Positions 11,399 to 23,711 of a stretch of DNA of 64,000 nucleotides are shown piece after piece. Source of the DNA: Sympetrum striolatum (Eukaryota > Arthropoda > Insecta > Odonata > Libellulidae); NCBI GenBank assembly GCA_947579665.1, contig OX388348.1, positions 2,294,001-2,358,000 on the forward strand, in the 5' to 3' direction. Both the position numbers and the translations under genes were made by a program. The notes beneath the pieces were generated by a model. The model had not been told where the DNA came from. It ran no database searches and saw only the letters and a list, made by a program, of their open reading frames with translations. Positions within the stretch are counted from its first letter, which is position 1; every line of letters starts with the position of its first letter.

Positions 11399-12965
11399 CA
11401 GGGGTGTCCAACCTTTTGGTGCTGGAGGGCCGCATTACAAATTTTCTCGGGTGCATTCTCATGCATATCTGATTGCAACTCTACGCATTCCATTTGCAAG
11501 TTTGCAGTCAACGTGTTAATGTCAACAGAGAATGGAGTAACAAGCCAAGCCAAGCCATTAGTATACAATTGGTGTTTTCTAAAATCTTGAAATCTATTCT
11601 CAAATTCCTGTGACAAAATAGCAAAACATGCCGCATATTTTTCGTTGTTTACATGGCTTTGTTGAGACAGTGTTTAAAAGTGCATTAAGTTATTGTTCTT
11701 AATTTGAGATTGCCACAATTTCAGCTTAATTTTGAATTCCGTCACTTCTTGAAACATATCATTAATTAATTGATTTTCACCTTAGAGACGCATGTTCAGT
11801 TCATTTAAATGAGCAGTGATATCCACTAAAAATGCTAAATCAGCCTACCAATTTTCATTTTCCAATTCTGGTAGAAGTTTTCCTTTTGAGTCCACAAAAC
11901 ACCCTATTTCATTTCTCAAATCATTGAAACGTTTAAGCATTTTACCACGACTCAACCACCTGACTGCAGTAAAGTACACAACGTCTCCATAGCTAGTTTC
12001 CAAAGTATTCAGAAACTCTTGAAATTGGCGGTGATTTAATCCTTTTGATCTTATGAAATTATTGTTTTGATGATGACGTTCAAAATATTTTCCATTTTTA
12101 AAGTCGTTGCACACAAATTCTCTTGATGTATGATACAGTGATATTTCATGAAACGCAAATTATCCATCTTTTTTGCATCGTCTTCTATTAGTTTTGTTAG
12201 TCCTTCCTTCTTTCCAACCATAGCTGGAGCACCGTCAGTGACTATACCAGACATTTTGTCGATGGTTAAGGAAAATCTTGCTAATTTTGCTTTTACTGTT
12301 TCATACAAATCAACAGACCTAGTAGTGTCCTTCAGTGGAACTAACGAGACCAGTTCTTCAGTGATATTAAATTCCTTGTCAATACCTCCAATAAATATGG
12401 CAAGTTGAGCAATATGCGTTGCAACAGTGCTTTCATCCAAAGCTATGGAATAAAAGTTGAAAGTAGCACACTGAGATTCCAAACTTTTTTCATTGGATTT
12501 CGCTATTTCTTCAATACGCCTAGCGATTGTTTGGTGTGATAAACTTATTTTACAAAAATCTGATTCTTTTCAGGACTAATTAGGTATGTCTGCATCGTTT
12601 CAAAACATTCTTTAATAAATTCACCGTCAGTGAATTAAATTTGCTACCACATAACTTGCCTTGACTAATGAATCAATTTGAGAAGTATTTTTTCGAAAAA
12701 GTTGATGTTGAAACGTAGGATTTTTTTCAGACCAAATATTTTTTGTTTACGGCCTTGCATTCCTTGCAATTCAATATATTTTGAATGCATTTGAAAATAA
12801 TTCCTTTTCAAATTGGATGCTACTTCTCTGCATATCAAACATAGCGCTTTACCTTGGATACCCTACCTGTGATATTGCAACGTTCGTTTATTTTCCGGTT
12901 ACGCAACACGGGCCGCACGAATGGGCTTTGAGGGCTGCCTGCGGGTCGCAGGTTGGACACGTCTG
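11399..12965 (-). mobile_element. hAT-family transposon with 8-bp target duplication
   Basis: The terminal inverted repeats are CAGGGGTGTCCAACC on the left and CAGACGTGTCCAACC when the right end is read in reverse. They continue into GC-rich subterminal sequence on both sides. The flanking 8 bp GTCTAAAA are identical at 11,391-11,398 and 12,966-12,973, the duplication size expected for hAT. At 1,567 bp the element is shorter than an autonomous hAT. It contains a decayed minus-strand transposase that lacks an obvious BED finger. Confidence 0.93.
11440..12780 (-). pseudogene. hAT transposase remnant (GTF2IRD2/ZBED-like type)
   Basis: Fragments in order on the minus strand resemble hAT transposases of the type domesticated as GTF2IRD2. 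They are FYSIALDESTVATHIAQLAI (catalytic Asp region), VTDGAPAMVGKKEGL (second Asp region), [12 protein letters not shown], then [31 protein letters not shown] and LRNEIGCFV, and a short C-terminal piece near 11,600-11,350 before the terminal repeat. The joins need frameshifts near 12,060 and 11,840, and the region upstream of 12,482 has several stops. The C-terminal dimerisation region is mostly lost, so this is not a working gene. Confidence 0.88.
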
Positions 12966-12973
12966 GTCTAAAA

Positions 12974-13424
12974 GGAGGAAAGCTTCCTCAGAGGGCATTG
13001 TTATGGAGATTTTATTTCGCTCTGACTGGGAGAGTAAATTCTGCAATAGGCCAAGTAGTTTGAGCAATAGTCATTTCAGTAGAGAAGGAGTTTCATAAGA
13101 AGTAAAGGTATTTCTGAATAAAAAATAGATTTTTAGATTAAACAATGAAATGTTTTAAACAATACTTCTTGTTCAAATTTTTAGCTCAAACCGACTAACC
13201 TCAATCTTTTTTATGGAAATACATATTATTCTACTTCAGTATTTCAGTAGCAGAATTTACAAATAGTTAATATTGCTTTAAAAATGTAAATGCAAACTGT
13301 TTGATTTAAAAATAATCAGCGCACAATGAGGAAATTAAATGCAGACTTTTAATTTGTTAAAGGTTCTTTAAGAAATAAACAAATCATTGGAAATCGTCTC
13401 CCCATTGAAGATATATCTATATTA
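12974..13424. other. No gene recognised
   Basis: Plain AT-rich sequence between the hAT element and hairpin-repeat copy D. Confidence 0.5.
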
Positions 13425-15230
13425 AATCCGAGTAAAAATTGCTTGCATTCTGCAAGCATATTGATGATAAAAATTTCAATTTGATATCATATCGGGAAGG
13501 TCCTCATACGTAAAGCTGTATTCCCCCTTTGAAATATGTGGTAGAATACAAATGGTGCACCAGCGTCAAACCAAGGATCAAAAGCTAAACGGTGAACTGC
13601 ATTTATGCAACATATTCATTACTTCTGTTCATATGCCTTGTTAAACATTTCTACTTTCTTGGTAAATGTATCATAAAAAAAATTGACATTCCTGCCCTAA
13701 ATTTCAAATGGTTCAGCCTGGTGTACAATCCCACACCTTTCTGTAAGATGACATAGCAAATTTGGCATAGCAAACTCTGACCTTTTCTAAAATTCCAAGT
13801 CGTTATATCGGGAAGGACAATTAAAGAAATTCCGTATTCCCATTAAATTAAATGGTATGTACAATGCAAATGGTGGTGTCGAACCAAGGACAATTAGGAA
13901 ACTGTAGTTAAAACTGGGTTTGTAAAACATGTTCGCAACTGCTGTTCACGGATTTCTATCTTCCCAAGGAAAGCAGACTTGAAAAAAGTCTGATGGGGCA
14001 AGGAATTGAATCCAAGATCTTCCTCTATCTGGGAGGCTGCCTTAACAATCTAGGCTACCTGACCAGAACATATTCACAAGCCGTTTTGGCTCTCTTCATG
14101 GAACTTCCTCGGGATTTTTCCTGTGTGCATGCCCTTACGTGCAACATACCCCTTTCCTTGTGCTTTATATCTTCTCGGGAAATGCTTCATAGAATTATTT
14201 TGAATTCCCAATATACATTTAATAAGGGAGAATTAAGACCCCGGGTGTCGAACCAGGAAACTTTTTACAAGATGTGAATACATATAACAACCTGGTAGAT
14301 GTACGACTAATTTTATACTATTTTTTAAGTAGAATTCATATTGGGAAGATCCTAAACTAAGATTCCATTTGCCCAATTGAAATATATGGGGGATTGTAAA
14401 TGACACTCGGGAATTGAACCAAGGACTATCAGTGAAACGGTGAACTGCATATACGAAATGCATTTATGATCTATATTAAAATTCAAGGTATTATGTTACC
14501 ATGTTATCAGGGAGGGATTGGAAAAATCTTTAAAATCACGACTATGTATTTATGATCCATGGGAGAATTTTGCACTCACCAGGCATTAAACTCACGCACT
14601 TTTGATGACACTTCTATGATTATTGAGAGATTATTTCTACATATAAGAGCACGTATTATGATACCTCAGTGAATTTGAATTTTCTATTCTACCAGGAAGT
14701 AACTTAAATATATTTCTTCAAACTCCAAAATGGCTGTAATTTTGACCCTGCTATTTATGTGGGATGTTGAAATCTCAGTAATTTTCCTCCTCCTCATCAA
14801 TTATGAGATTAGTTCTTGGTATTATTTGGGTATTGACTTAAAATTCATTTAAATGAGGCTTGAGCTCAGATTCAACAATTGCCTTGATCGCCAGGGGGAC
14901 TGTTCGTTTACTACAATGAAATTTCACAAAATTTTTGTGCTAAGTAACTTAATGTGCATTTCTTGCGTAGTATTTGACCTAGCTCCAAACCAAGGATAAT
15001 CTTGCAAGATGTCATTACAATTTTCATAGGATGGCTTCCAGCGATTGCTAGAATTTCAAATTTCTAATTTGCCAGAAGTTGCGTCAAAAATAATCCTGAA
15101 AACCCCCTCAATACATTCTCAAGGAAAATACAGGTATTTTGGGAGCTTCTGGCATCAAACCCATGATACTGAGGGTCAAAGTGTGAATTTTTATGGCAGT
15201 TACACACTGAGGCCAGTGCCTCGATGAGTA
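13425..15230 (+). repeat. TTCGA-hairpin repeat, copy D (old, with extra sequence)
   Basis: The start motif (GAGTAAAAATTGCTTGCATT, then TGCAAGC) is followed by hairpin cores near 13,567, 13,876, 14,247, 14,413, 14,588, 14,984 and 15,155, several with TCGA decayed to TCAA or TTGA. There are more cores and longer spacing than in a single copy, so this may be two overlapping copies or one copy with insertions. Confidence 0.6.
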
Positions 15231-16000
15231 TAAATGAGAAATTCGAAAATGCCGCAGTTATTCCTTGTCAGATTATGGAATTTTTAATATGATTGGGAAG
15301 TGATAGAGGTAAAAAAAATAGAAAATTGTTTATTATGCTGCTCTGATCAAAGATTCTGGGTAATCGAATCATTTCAGAAAATTCTCGAAGATCTCAGAGA
15401 CGAGGTTTTAACATTCATCCATGTTTTGAAAAAAAAGCACTCTTTTACTTAACTTGGGGCAGATAAATAAATCAACAGGACAACAGTTGGGCTGTTGTCC
15501 TGTTGAAACATCATATAAACTCTTCATGTTATGAGAAAAATAACAGATTTTATCTTCAAAAACACATGTTAGAAATTTCATCCATTGGTTATTTAAATGG
15601 TATAGCATGCATACAATATGTCTCTTGAGTGAACATTATTTCTAATTTATAGCTAATAAGAAAAATTCTAAAAAACTTATTAATCTATAGTGAGTGAGCG
15701 AGCTCAAGGTATTAATTATAAAAGTATACTTACTAAGTATTATTAATTAAATGCAAGAATTAATTATAGAAGTGTACTTAATTATTAAAGGGGAAGTAAA
15801 TAAATAATCCTATTTTTGCCATTAAATGTAAATTTTGGCCAATGTCGTGGAAATTGTGAAGCTTGAAATAAAAACTATGATTATGTAAAACTATACTATA
15901 ATTATTATAACTATGATAATTTAGTTAGAACTAGCGGAATCATAAAGTCTGTGCTTATCATAATAATCTTTTATGTCAATTTAAATTCTATTATTATTAT
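15231..16000. other. No gene recognised; contains one perfect hairpin
   Basis: AT-rich, with repeats of TACTTAATTAT-like words near 15,720-15,790. Apart from the hairpin at 15,472-15,506 I see nothing to annotate. Confidence 0.5.
15472..15506. repeat. Perfect 15-bp-stem hairpin
   Basis: TCAACAGGACAACAG, a 5-base loop (TTGGG), then the exact complement. No known element is associated with it. The stem is too short for an ordinary microRNA precursor. Confidence 0.8.
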
Positions 16001-17290
16001 AGGTACGAGTAAAAGCTGCTTGCATTCAGCAAGCATATTGATTATACAAATTTCAAGTTGACGTCAATTCAAATGGGTCCTCAAAAGAAATAGAAAAAGG
16101 ATCGAAAATATTCTAATAAATCAACGCAATGTATTTTAAATAGGAGAAATTTGTAACTACCTGGAGAAAAACTCAAGCACATTTGTTGTCAGTTTCATAG
16201 ATATAATAAAAAAGAGCGCGTTCCCTGTGACCCCTGTGATTTTGAATTCCCTATCCTACCGAGATGTAACTTCAAATATTTTCCAAACCAGATCAGATAT
16301 AATTAGAAATTCCCGCCGTACGTTTTTAAATAATAGAGACGCCTGGTGTCGAACCCAGGATCTTTTGGAATATACATATAACTCCCTGATAGAAATAAAA
16401 CTTATTTGATTCAAATTTTTAAGTTGATATCATATCGGGAACGTACAAAATTAAAACTCCGTTATCCCCATCCGAAATGCATAGGGTAATGTAAATGGCT
16501 CTCTGGAATCAAACCAAGGACGATCAAGGAAACCTGAAACACCGCATATGAAAGGTATCTATTATCTTTATTCACATGCCAAGTTTTAAGTTTCTATGCT
16601 CTCTGGAAGGAGTTAAAAAAAAAATCGTATCATTTACTAATTCTAGAGATGTCTGGTATCAAACCCAGGACCTATTGGCAGCTGTGAATACACATTATGG
16701 CTTCTTAGGACTTGATCTTATTTAATGCAAAGTTTGAAGTCGATATCATCCCGGGAAGTATCTAAAATTGGTTTCCATTATCTCCATAACAAATGCATTG
16801 AGGAATATGAATAACTCACTGGGATCAAATCAAAGACCATCAGCAAAACGGTAAAAAGCATACATAGAATATATTTTTGATGTCTATCTGCATGCCGAGT
16901 TTCAAGTTTCCATCTTATCGGGAAGTGATTCAAAAGAATTCTTAAAAATCGTCGCAATGCAAATTAAATAGGAGATACTTGGGAGGATAATCGTCGAAGA
17001 TGTATTTATGGCTTTCGAAGGATATTCACGGATTTTAGCGATCCCTTGGATTCTAAATGTCTAATTTGCTGGAAAGTGCCTTAAAAAAATTTTCGAAAAT
17101 CCCTGCAATGTATCTTTATGGAGAAAATCGGGATTTTGGGGCTTTTTGGCATCGAACCCATGACACTGAGGTTCAAAGTCACATTTTTCCTGAGGGTTTC
17201 ACGCTAGGGCCTATATGCTGTAAAAATTTCAAGTCAATGACGCTTGTGGTTCAGCCTCTGAATTTGTATCCTATCTATATATATATGAAT
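16001..17290 (+). repeat. TTCGA-hairpin repeat, copy E
   Basis: The copy starts TACGAGTAAAAGCTGCTTGC with the GCTTGCA/AGCAAGC hairpin. Hairpin cores lie at 16,349, 16,509, 16,659, 16,825 and 17,152; the gap of 327 bp before the last is two subunits with one core decayed. It ends near AATGGATCAGGAGAAGGAAT, a worn form of the usual CCGGAGAAGCG terminus. Confidence 0.75.
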
Positions 17291-18220
17291 GGATCAGGAG
17301 AAGGAATTATATATAGTAGATATGGAGCAACAATAAAAAGTTCCAATGCCAAATTTAAAATTTTGCAAATCACTGTCTAATATACAAAACTATACATCAC
17401 CCTGTACCACATCTATATCATAATTGTTTAATAATTACAAAACAAAGATTAGAATTAGATGTTTAAAATCTCCATTGGCCGTTTTTGTTGGCGTTCCTCT
17501 TCTCATTCCACAGTATTCCGAGAAAACATTAAAGGACACTGCACTTTTTGAGATCACTCAAGAATTGATTCTCTCAAAAAGTTCAGTGTCCTTTCTTAAG
17601 CTCAAGCACATGGTATTTTATTTGGCACAGGAGACTAAAAAGTATACAAAGGATATCTATTGGGGATGGAAAGAACGAGGAAACTCATATAATTTTGTCT
17701 CGTAGCCCTCTTGTAGAATTGCTCTATGATACAAGTCACAATAATAAGGCTACAATTACCTGTGAACTCCGCATTACCAATGAGAGCATTATGAATTGTA
17801 AAGAAATGCTTGCAATAGCCACAGTGAATGCATTTTAAAAACTTTTGTTCAACAATATATTAAAAATGACACCGAAAGAAGAATAACTAAACTTTAGAGA
17901 GATTTCAAGGTATCTAAGTAGTAATTTAGCCTTGGTAATTCTAGTCAAATTTGGGAATTCAAGTAAAATTTTATTTATTACTCCTAATTATGTTTAAATA
18001 AAAAATTTAAAAAAGCATGATCCTTATATCTTTGAGAAGCAAAAAATTTTAAGATAAGGGTATCTAACTATGGCTTATATTAAAACTAAGGACAACTCTA
18101 AGTCAAATTCCATCGAATTAATATGAATACCAAACTATTGCCTAAGCATTAAATTATCAATCGATGCAACATTAAAAACATAATGAGGAATCGTAAACGA
18201 TTGAATAAGAATTCACCAAC
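17291..18220. other. Cbl intron 3' of the RING exon; no gene recognised
   Basis: I looked on the minus strand for the exon that should complete the RING (pattern GCPFCRAEI) and did not find it. The stretch contains a long near-perfect hairpin at 17,531-17,594. Confidence 0.5.
17531..17594. ncRNA. Long near-perfect hairpin, small-RNA-precursor-like
   Basis: The left arm AAAGGACACTGCACTTTTTG and the next four bases pair with 17,571-17,594 with a single internal mismatch and a final unpaired base. That gives about 23 bp around a 16-base loop. Length and pairing fit a microRNA or hairpin-siRNA precursor, but a tiny foldback transposon would look the same. I recognise no known arthropod microRNA in either arm. 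It lies in a Cbl intron, so it could be transcribed with Cbl or from its own promoter. Confidence 0.3.
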
Positions 18221-18440
18221 CTGCCAAGATGTAAGGCAGGGAGTACAGAGGAGGTGACCACATGGCTCTATTCGCACATCCTTATCATTTTCTGCACAAA
18301 TCTTGCACAGTTGGAAAGTTGATCCCATTTCGCAATAAAGTTCATATTGCTCTTGCGTGACTCGGATGTGGTCTTCAGGCGTTGCTTGCACTGCCCATGA
18401 GAGGTCAGGGTTCACATTTCGGCCGTCAGGGTACAGGTAA
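18221..18440 (-). CDS. Cbl: Cbl exon: SH2-RING linker and most of the RING finger
   Basis: This exon encodes 73 codons plus one leading base of Cbl, a RING-type E3 ubiquitin ligase that ubiquitinates activated receptor tyrosine kinases. It reads from the end of the SH2-like fold ([13 protein letters not shown]) through the linker helix ([14 protein letters not shown], with the two tyrosines that regulate Cbl activity) into the RING (CKICAEND, then [14 protein letters not shown]). The first six metal ligands of the C3HC4 RING are present, and so is the tryptophan that contacts the E2. The last Cys-x2-Cys pair must be in the next exon, which I could not find below 18,220. The acceptor is TTTGTTCAG and the donor CAG/GTTGGT. 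The first base completes a Phe codon split with the upstream exon. I see no frameshift or stop. Confidence 0.96.
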
Positions 18441-18885
18441 CTGAACAAAGAAAACGCCAAAAAATTAAGGATCATTAATGGCAATGGAGATACAAAGTAA
18501 TCCCCAGAATTTATATTGAAATTGAGTATTGCTCCTTTCTCATGAAATTGCAGTCGATTAGTAACGAAAAATACTGAAAACGTTTTTCCCATAAAATGAA
18601 CCAAACTTTTTTGATATAATGACAACTGAAGAGTACTTTTTCCCAAAAAAATATTCAACAGGAACTCAATTTGGTGATTACAGCAGCAAATAAAGAAATG
18701 TTTAAAATTAATCAAGAGTAATGCTTTCATTTTACTCCAGGGTTGATGGGTTAATGAATCTTTGGCATAGTATATAATCATCCAAATGTCCATTAAATAC
18801 TGGCAGAAAATTTTTGGTTAAACAGTTGTTTAAAATTTATCATTTGTATGACTATTATTTCTTAAATGGAAAAAATGTTACTCAC

Positions 18886-19023
18886 AATCCCTCCCGGTAG
18901 CCATCGAGGAGAGCTTGACATAGAGACTTGTTCTGTGGTATTGTTTGTAGAATGTCCCCGTCGGAAGTTACATAGCCTATAGCCCATTGGCCCAATCTGG
19001 TGCAGCTCAATCGGAACACATAG
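18886..19023 (-). CDS. Cbl: Cbl exon: SH2-like domain of the TKB module
   Basis: This 138-bp exon encodes 45 full codons of the Cbl SH2-like fold, with split codons at both edges. It reads from [18 protein letters not shown] to LLDGYREG. In known Cbl proteins the FRLS arginine binds phosphotyrosine and the glycine of WAIGY is needed for substrate binding; both are kept. The acceptor is TATCTCCAG and the donor GGATT/GTGAG. The leading C joins AG of the upstream exon to make Ser (KPG-S-YVF), and the trailing TT joins T of the next exon to make Phe. Exact phase agreement on both sides supports an intact gene. The intron to the RING exon is only 445 bp, while the upstream intron is about 12.3 kb and full of transposons. 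Confidence 0.96.
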
Positions 19024-19219
19024 CTGGAGATAAGAATTGATTTCCAGGTTCACAAAAATCAAGAATTTAAAAATAAGAAACACTTCTTAATATATAAAAT
19101 TACTATAATTTTGTTTACAACAATTAAAGCAAGAAACTAACCCAAGAAACAGGAGTTGGACAATACAGGACAAAATGAAGAAACTGCAAGTTTAATCATT
19201 GCTGGTTGGGTAACCTTGG

Positions 19220-20712
19220 TACAATTAATGAGGCAAATTTCAATCGATATGATGAATTTCTAAGTTAGAACTGAAGTAATTATTCTTTAAAGAGGAATAG
19301 TTATCGAAAAAAATAATTTATTTTACATTAAGTAACTGAGATTTTTGATGACAAATGATGAAAATTTCAATCAATACAATCAATTCTTAAGTAATAATCA
19401 TAGGTTACTTTCTATAAAAAGAAATACAAATTGACATTAATAATTTGTACTTGCGTTAAGAAATAGAATTTTTGGCTAAAAAAGAAGCAAATTCCGATCA
19501 ATATAATATATTTTTAGACAGAATAGGTAGGATTTTTCTCTTTAAAATGGAATAGTTATTGACATAGAATTTATTTCTGGGCTAAGAAATTGAGGCTTTT
19601 GGTTCAAAATGAAGAATATTTTGATCGATATAATCAATATTTAAGAATTGTGGGGTTTATTATTATAAAAGGAATAATTATTGACAAAAATAATACTTTT
19701 TTGCATTGAGAAATTTAAATTTATGCTTAAAAATGAAACAAATTTTGATGAATATGATCAATTTTTATGTAAGAAAAATAGGATTTTTCCTTATATTTAA
19801 TAATTAATTTACATGTTCAGAAATTGATATATTTGGTTGAGAATGTTGCAAATTTCGATTGATATAATCAATTTTTAAGTTGTAATTGTAGGATTTATTA
19901 TTTTAAATGTAATAATTATGAACAAAAGCAATTGATTTTTGCATTAAAAAATTGAGATTTTTGGTTAAATGGTGAATATTATGCAAATTTTTAACCAAAT
20001 AATCAATTTTTAATAATAATCATAGCATATTTTCTATAAAAAGAAATGATAGTCGACGATAATAATTTGTATTTGCATTAAGAAATTGAATTTTTTGCCT
20101 AAAATGAAGTAAATTTTGATTGATGTACAAAAATTTTTAGACAGAAGTGGAAGGATATTTTTTTAAATTCAGAATAATAATCATCATAAATAATGTATTT
20201 TTGGCTAAGAAATGGAGGCTTGTTTGGCTAAGAAATTGAGGTTATAAATGAAGCAAATTTCAATGGATAAAATATTTCTATAAGTAAGAATCGTAGGATT
20301 TTTTTCTTTAAAAAAAAGAAGAAAGATCAATGATTCTAACATGTTCATAAATTGATATCTTTGGTTATGAATGATGCAAATTACAATTGATATAATCATT
20401 TTCTAAATTAAAATTGTAGGAGTTATTCTTTGAAAAAGAATAATTATTGACGAAAATAATTCATTTTCAGGTTAAGAAATTGAAATTTTTCATTAAAAAG
20501 TGAGCAAATTTTAATTAATACTATTAATTTTTAAGTTGAAATGTATCTCTTTCTTTTAAAAGGAATAACTTTCGCAAAGATAATTATTTTTGCATTAAGA
20601 AATAGATATCTTTGGTTATGAGCAAAGCAAATTTTGATTGATATAATAAATATTTAGGCAAGAATGGTAGGATTTTTTCTTCAAAATGGAATAATTATCA
20701 ACAAGTATAATT
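19220..20712. repeat. Tandem repeat of about 125 bp in a Cbl intron
   Basis: A diverged unit built around AAGAAATTGAG, ATTTTTGGTTAAAAATGA, AAATTTTGATTGATATAATC and GGAATAATTATTGAC recurs near 19,336, 19,455, 19,578, 19,700, 19,812, 19,940, 20,070, 20,210, 20,340, 20,470 and 20,590. The period varies between about 112 and 130 bp. The array is interrupted by a CR1 insertion and resumes at 24,335. Confidence 0.8.
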
Positions 20713-20798
20713 TACTTTCTACATCTACATCTACATTAATACCCTACAAGTTGCCTTTCGGCGTGTGGCAGGGGGTGTAAACACCAGTTGAATCTAAA

Positions 20799-23658
20799 TT
20801 ACTTCCTTATTCGATTATTGTCACGTATTGTTCGCGGAAAGAATGAATCTCTAAAACGATTCGTCCTAGCATCTATTTCTCTTAACTTACGGTCATTATC
20901 GGATCGACCGACGTAGCAGGGGGGTTGCATGATACCGATTGTATCTTTTGAAAATGTAGTTTCCCTGAATTTATTAAGCAATCGCAGCCTAGCTTCCAAT
21001 CTCCTTTCTTTCAAGGATTCCCAACCTACGTCTGAGAGCATTTTTGTAACGCTTGCTTTTTTATCGTAGCATTTCTTAACAAAACGAACCGCTTTACGCT
21101 GCACTTTCTCGAGTTCGCGAGTACACGTTTCATCCGCCGGATCCCATATACTTGCCGCATATTCCAGAAGGGGTCTGACCAAGGTAAAATAACATCGCTC
21201 TCTCACCTTTTCGTCGCATTTACCGACAATACGCTTTACAAAGCCAAGCCTTTTACTTGCTTTGCCGCAGATTTTTCGAATATGCGTGCTCCAATTTAAG
21301 TTATTAGTAATGTTGATCCCGAGATATTTAACTGAATCTACTACTTTGATACTAATTCCATTAATTTTGTATGGGTGATTTGGACGCTTTTTTTTCTTTT
21401 CGAAGAAATTAACTACGGAGCATTTACTTACGTTAATATCTAATTCCCATTTTTCGCACCACCTTTGGATGAGGACTAAATCGTTTGAGAGAGATGTCCG
21501 GTCTTCCTCGTTTGTTATTTCCCTATATATAACCGAGTCATCCGCAAATATCCTCACATTACTAACTATCTCGTCACTCAAGTCATTGATATAAATAAGG
21601 AAAAGAAGAGGTCCAATTACACTGCCTTGAGGTACGCCAGAGGTAACTTTGACTCTATTTGAGCTAACGCCATCCAGTACAACTTGTTGTTCCCTCTCGT
21701 AGAGAAAATCCTTAACCCAGTCGACTACTTCCTTGTTAATGCCCGCTAGTTTTAGTTTGTAAATTAGTTTGTAGTGGGGGACTCTATCGAATGCTTTTTT
21801 GAAATCTAGGAAAATAGCGTCCACTTGCTTTTTACTTTCGGCGGACTTTAAGATATCGTGTACAAATAGAGCAAGTTGGGTTTCACATGATCGGGACTTA
21901 CGAAAACCATGCTGGTTTGCGTCGAGGAATTCATTTCTATCTAAAAATCCCATGAGTGAGCTTACGACGATATGTTCCATTACCTTTCCGGACAGCAAAG
22001 TTAATGATATAGGTCTATAATTTCCTGGGTCCTCCTTTAATCCGCTTTTGTAAACAGGAGTAATATTAGCTAATTTCCAATCGGATGGGACCCTACCTTC
22101 ATTTATCGATTTACAAAATATAATTTTGAGATAAGGGGCTTTCTGCCAGTTCTTTAAGCACTCTTGCTGGGATGCCTTCTGGCCCTGGCGACTTATTTGG
22201 CTTAATTTTGCGTAAAATTTTAACTATACCGTCTGTCGTAAAAGTTATATTTGGCATGGAATCCAGTATATTAACCTTAGGGAGGATCTCTATGTTACAA
22301 TCTGATGTGAATACGCTTTGGTAAAATTCGTTTAGAATATTCGCTTTCCTCTTCGAATCGCAAGTAATGTTACCTTCGATATCCCTTATCGAGCTCACTG
22401 TTTGTGTCTTTCCCTGTACCTCTCTAACGTAGGACCAGAAAGCTTTAGGATCTTCCTCTAAACATTCCCCAAGTATTTTCTTTTTAAAGTTGCTGTGGGC
22501 GTTACGCATAGCTCGCTTGGTGTCGCATTTTGCTTTCTTGTGCTTTTCTAGTAATAGTGATCGTGGTGGATTTGGAACAAGCTGATCTATTCCCTTAAAA
22601 GCCTTTACTTTTCCGTGCAAATCTCTTTGTTTGCGGAGAGCCCTTCTAACCTCTTTATCGTACCATCTGGGCTTGCAATCATTTTTAGAGTATTTCGAGG
22701 GTATATACAAATCTATATATTTATGCATTATCTCCACGAATGATTTCCATGTATCCTCAGTGTTGTTGTTGCTTACGCGCAACTTAAATGAATTAAAATC
22801 GGTAGTTAGTTTTACGTTAAATTCCTCGAATTTGGCTTTGGAATAGAGATAAATTTTGCGTTTGGGTTTCTTATACTTGCTAAGGTTTATCTCGATATCT
22901 GCAAAAAAGCCTTTGTGGTCTCCAAGACCTTCGTCAATCGAAATGTTCTCTATGCGCTCAGGAAAGTTAATTAAAAGGAGATCGAGTATATTGTCACCCC
23001 TGATTGTCACCCTGATTGTCACCCCTGATTGGGGATTTACTGCTTGACTTAGTGAGTTTTTCTGAAGTAAATTTAATAACTTTTTACATGAGTCGACATC
23101 CCGGGCCCTTTTCTTTATGCTATGATTATTCCAGTCGATGTCTGGAAGATTAAAATCCCCCCCGATTATAGTTATACTCTGGTTGTTCTTACTCGTTTAG
23201 AAATTTATTTCGTCGTTAAGATGTCGCAAAACCTGTCGAGAAGAGTTCGGTGGTCGGTAAAACGCACATACATTTATGTTCGGCTTGTTCTGTTGGCTTA
23301 TTGTGCACCAGACGCTTTCTATATCGCTATCACTCAAAGTCCTCGGCTTGCTCTGGAGAGATGATTTAACCGCAATAAAAACACCGCCACCTGTCTTTTC
23401 CCTACGATCCCGGCGATAAATAGTGTAATCCTTTGGAAATATTTCATTATCACTTATATCCTCATTTAACCAGCTTTCTGTACCTATAAAAATATCGGTG
23501 TCGTGGCTACGAATAAGATGCTCCAAATCGGATACTTTATTTTTAACACTCCTACAGTTAACTATCGCAATTGATATTTTTCTTTCGCAAACAAATTTAG
23601 GTGGGATTGTCGGTAAATTTCGCTTATTTATCGTTTCGCTGTTCGGCGCTTTTTCCAT
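20799..23658 (-). pseudogene. LINE ORF2: endonuclease and reverse transcriptase, frameshifted
   Basis: The AP-type endonuclease begins near 23,600 (IAIVNCRSVKNKVSDLE), with TESWLNEDISDNEIFPKDY, GGGVFIAVK and VCAFYRPPNSS. After shifts near 23,195 and 23,040 it continues GDNILDLLLINFPERI, GDHKGFFADIEI, and the linker with CLEEDPKAFWSYVREVQGK. The reverse transcriptase runs from about 22,150 with one more shift near 22,110. It has HGFRKSRSCETQLALFV, FLDFKKAFDRVPHYKLIYKL, SGVPQGSVIGPLLFLIYIND and the catalytic FADDSVIYREI. The last 399 codons are unbroken. A small tandem duplication near 23,000 (repeated GTCACCCCTGATT) may account for one shift. Confidence 0.9.
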
Positions 23659-23711
23659 AATTCGATCGGCCGAGTATTTCTATCCCTTCAACCCACTAAC
23701 TGGCCTACTCT

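Noticed and set aside
18149..18220. Readthrough of the Cbl RING exon into a short open tail
   Set aside because: It would lack the last two zinc ligands, and the CAG/GTTGGT donor at the exon edge is in the expected place.
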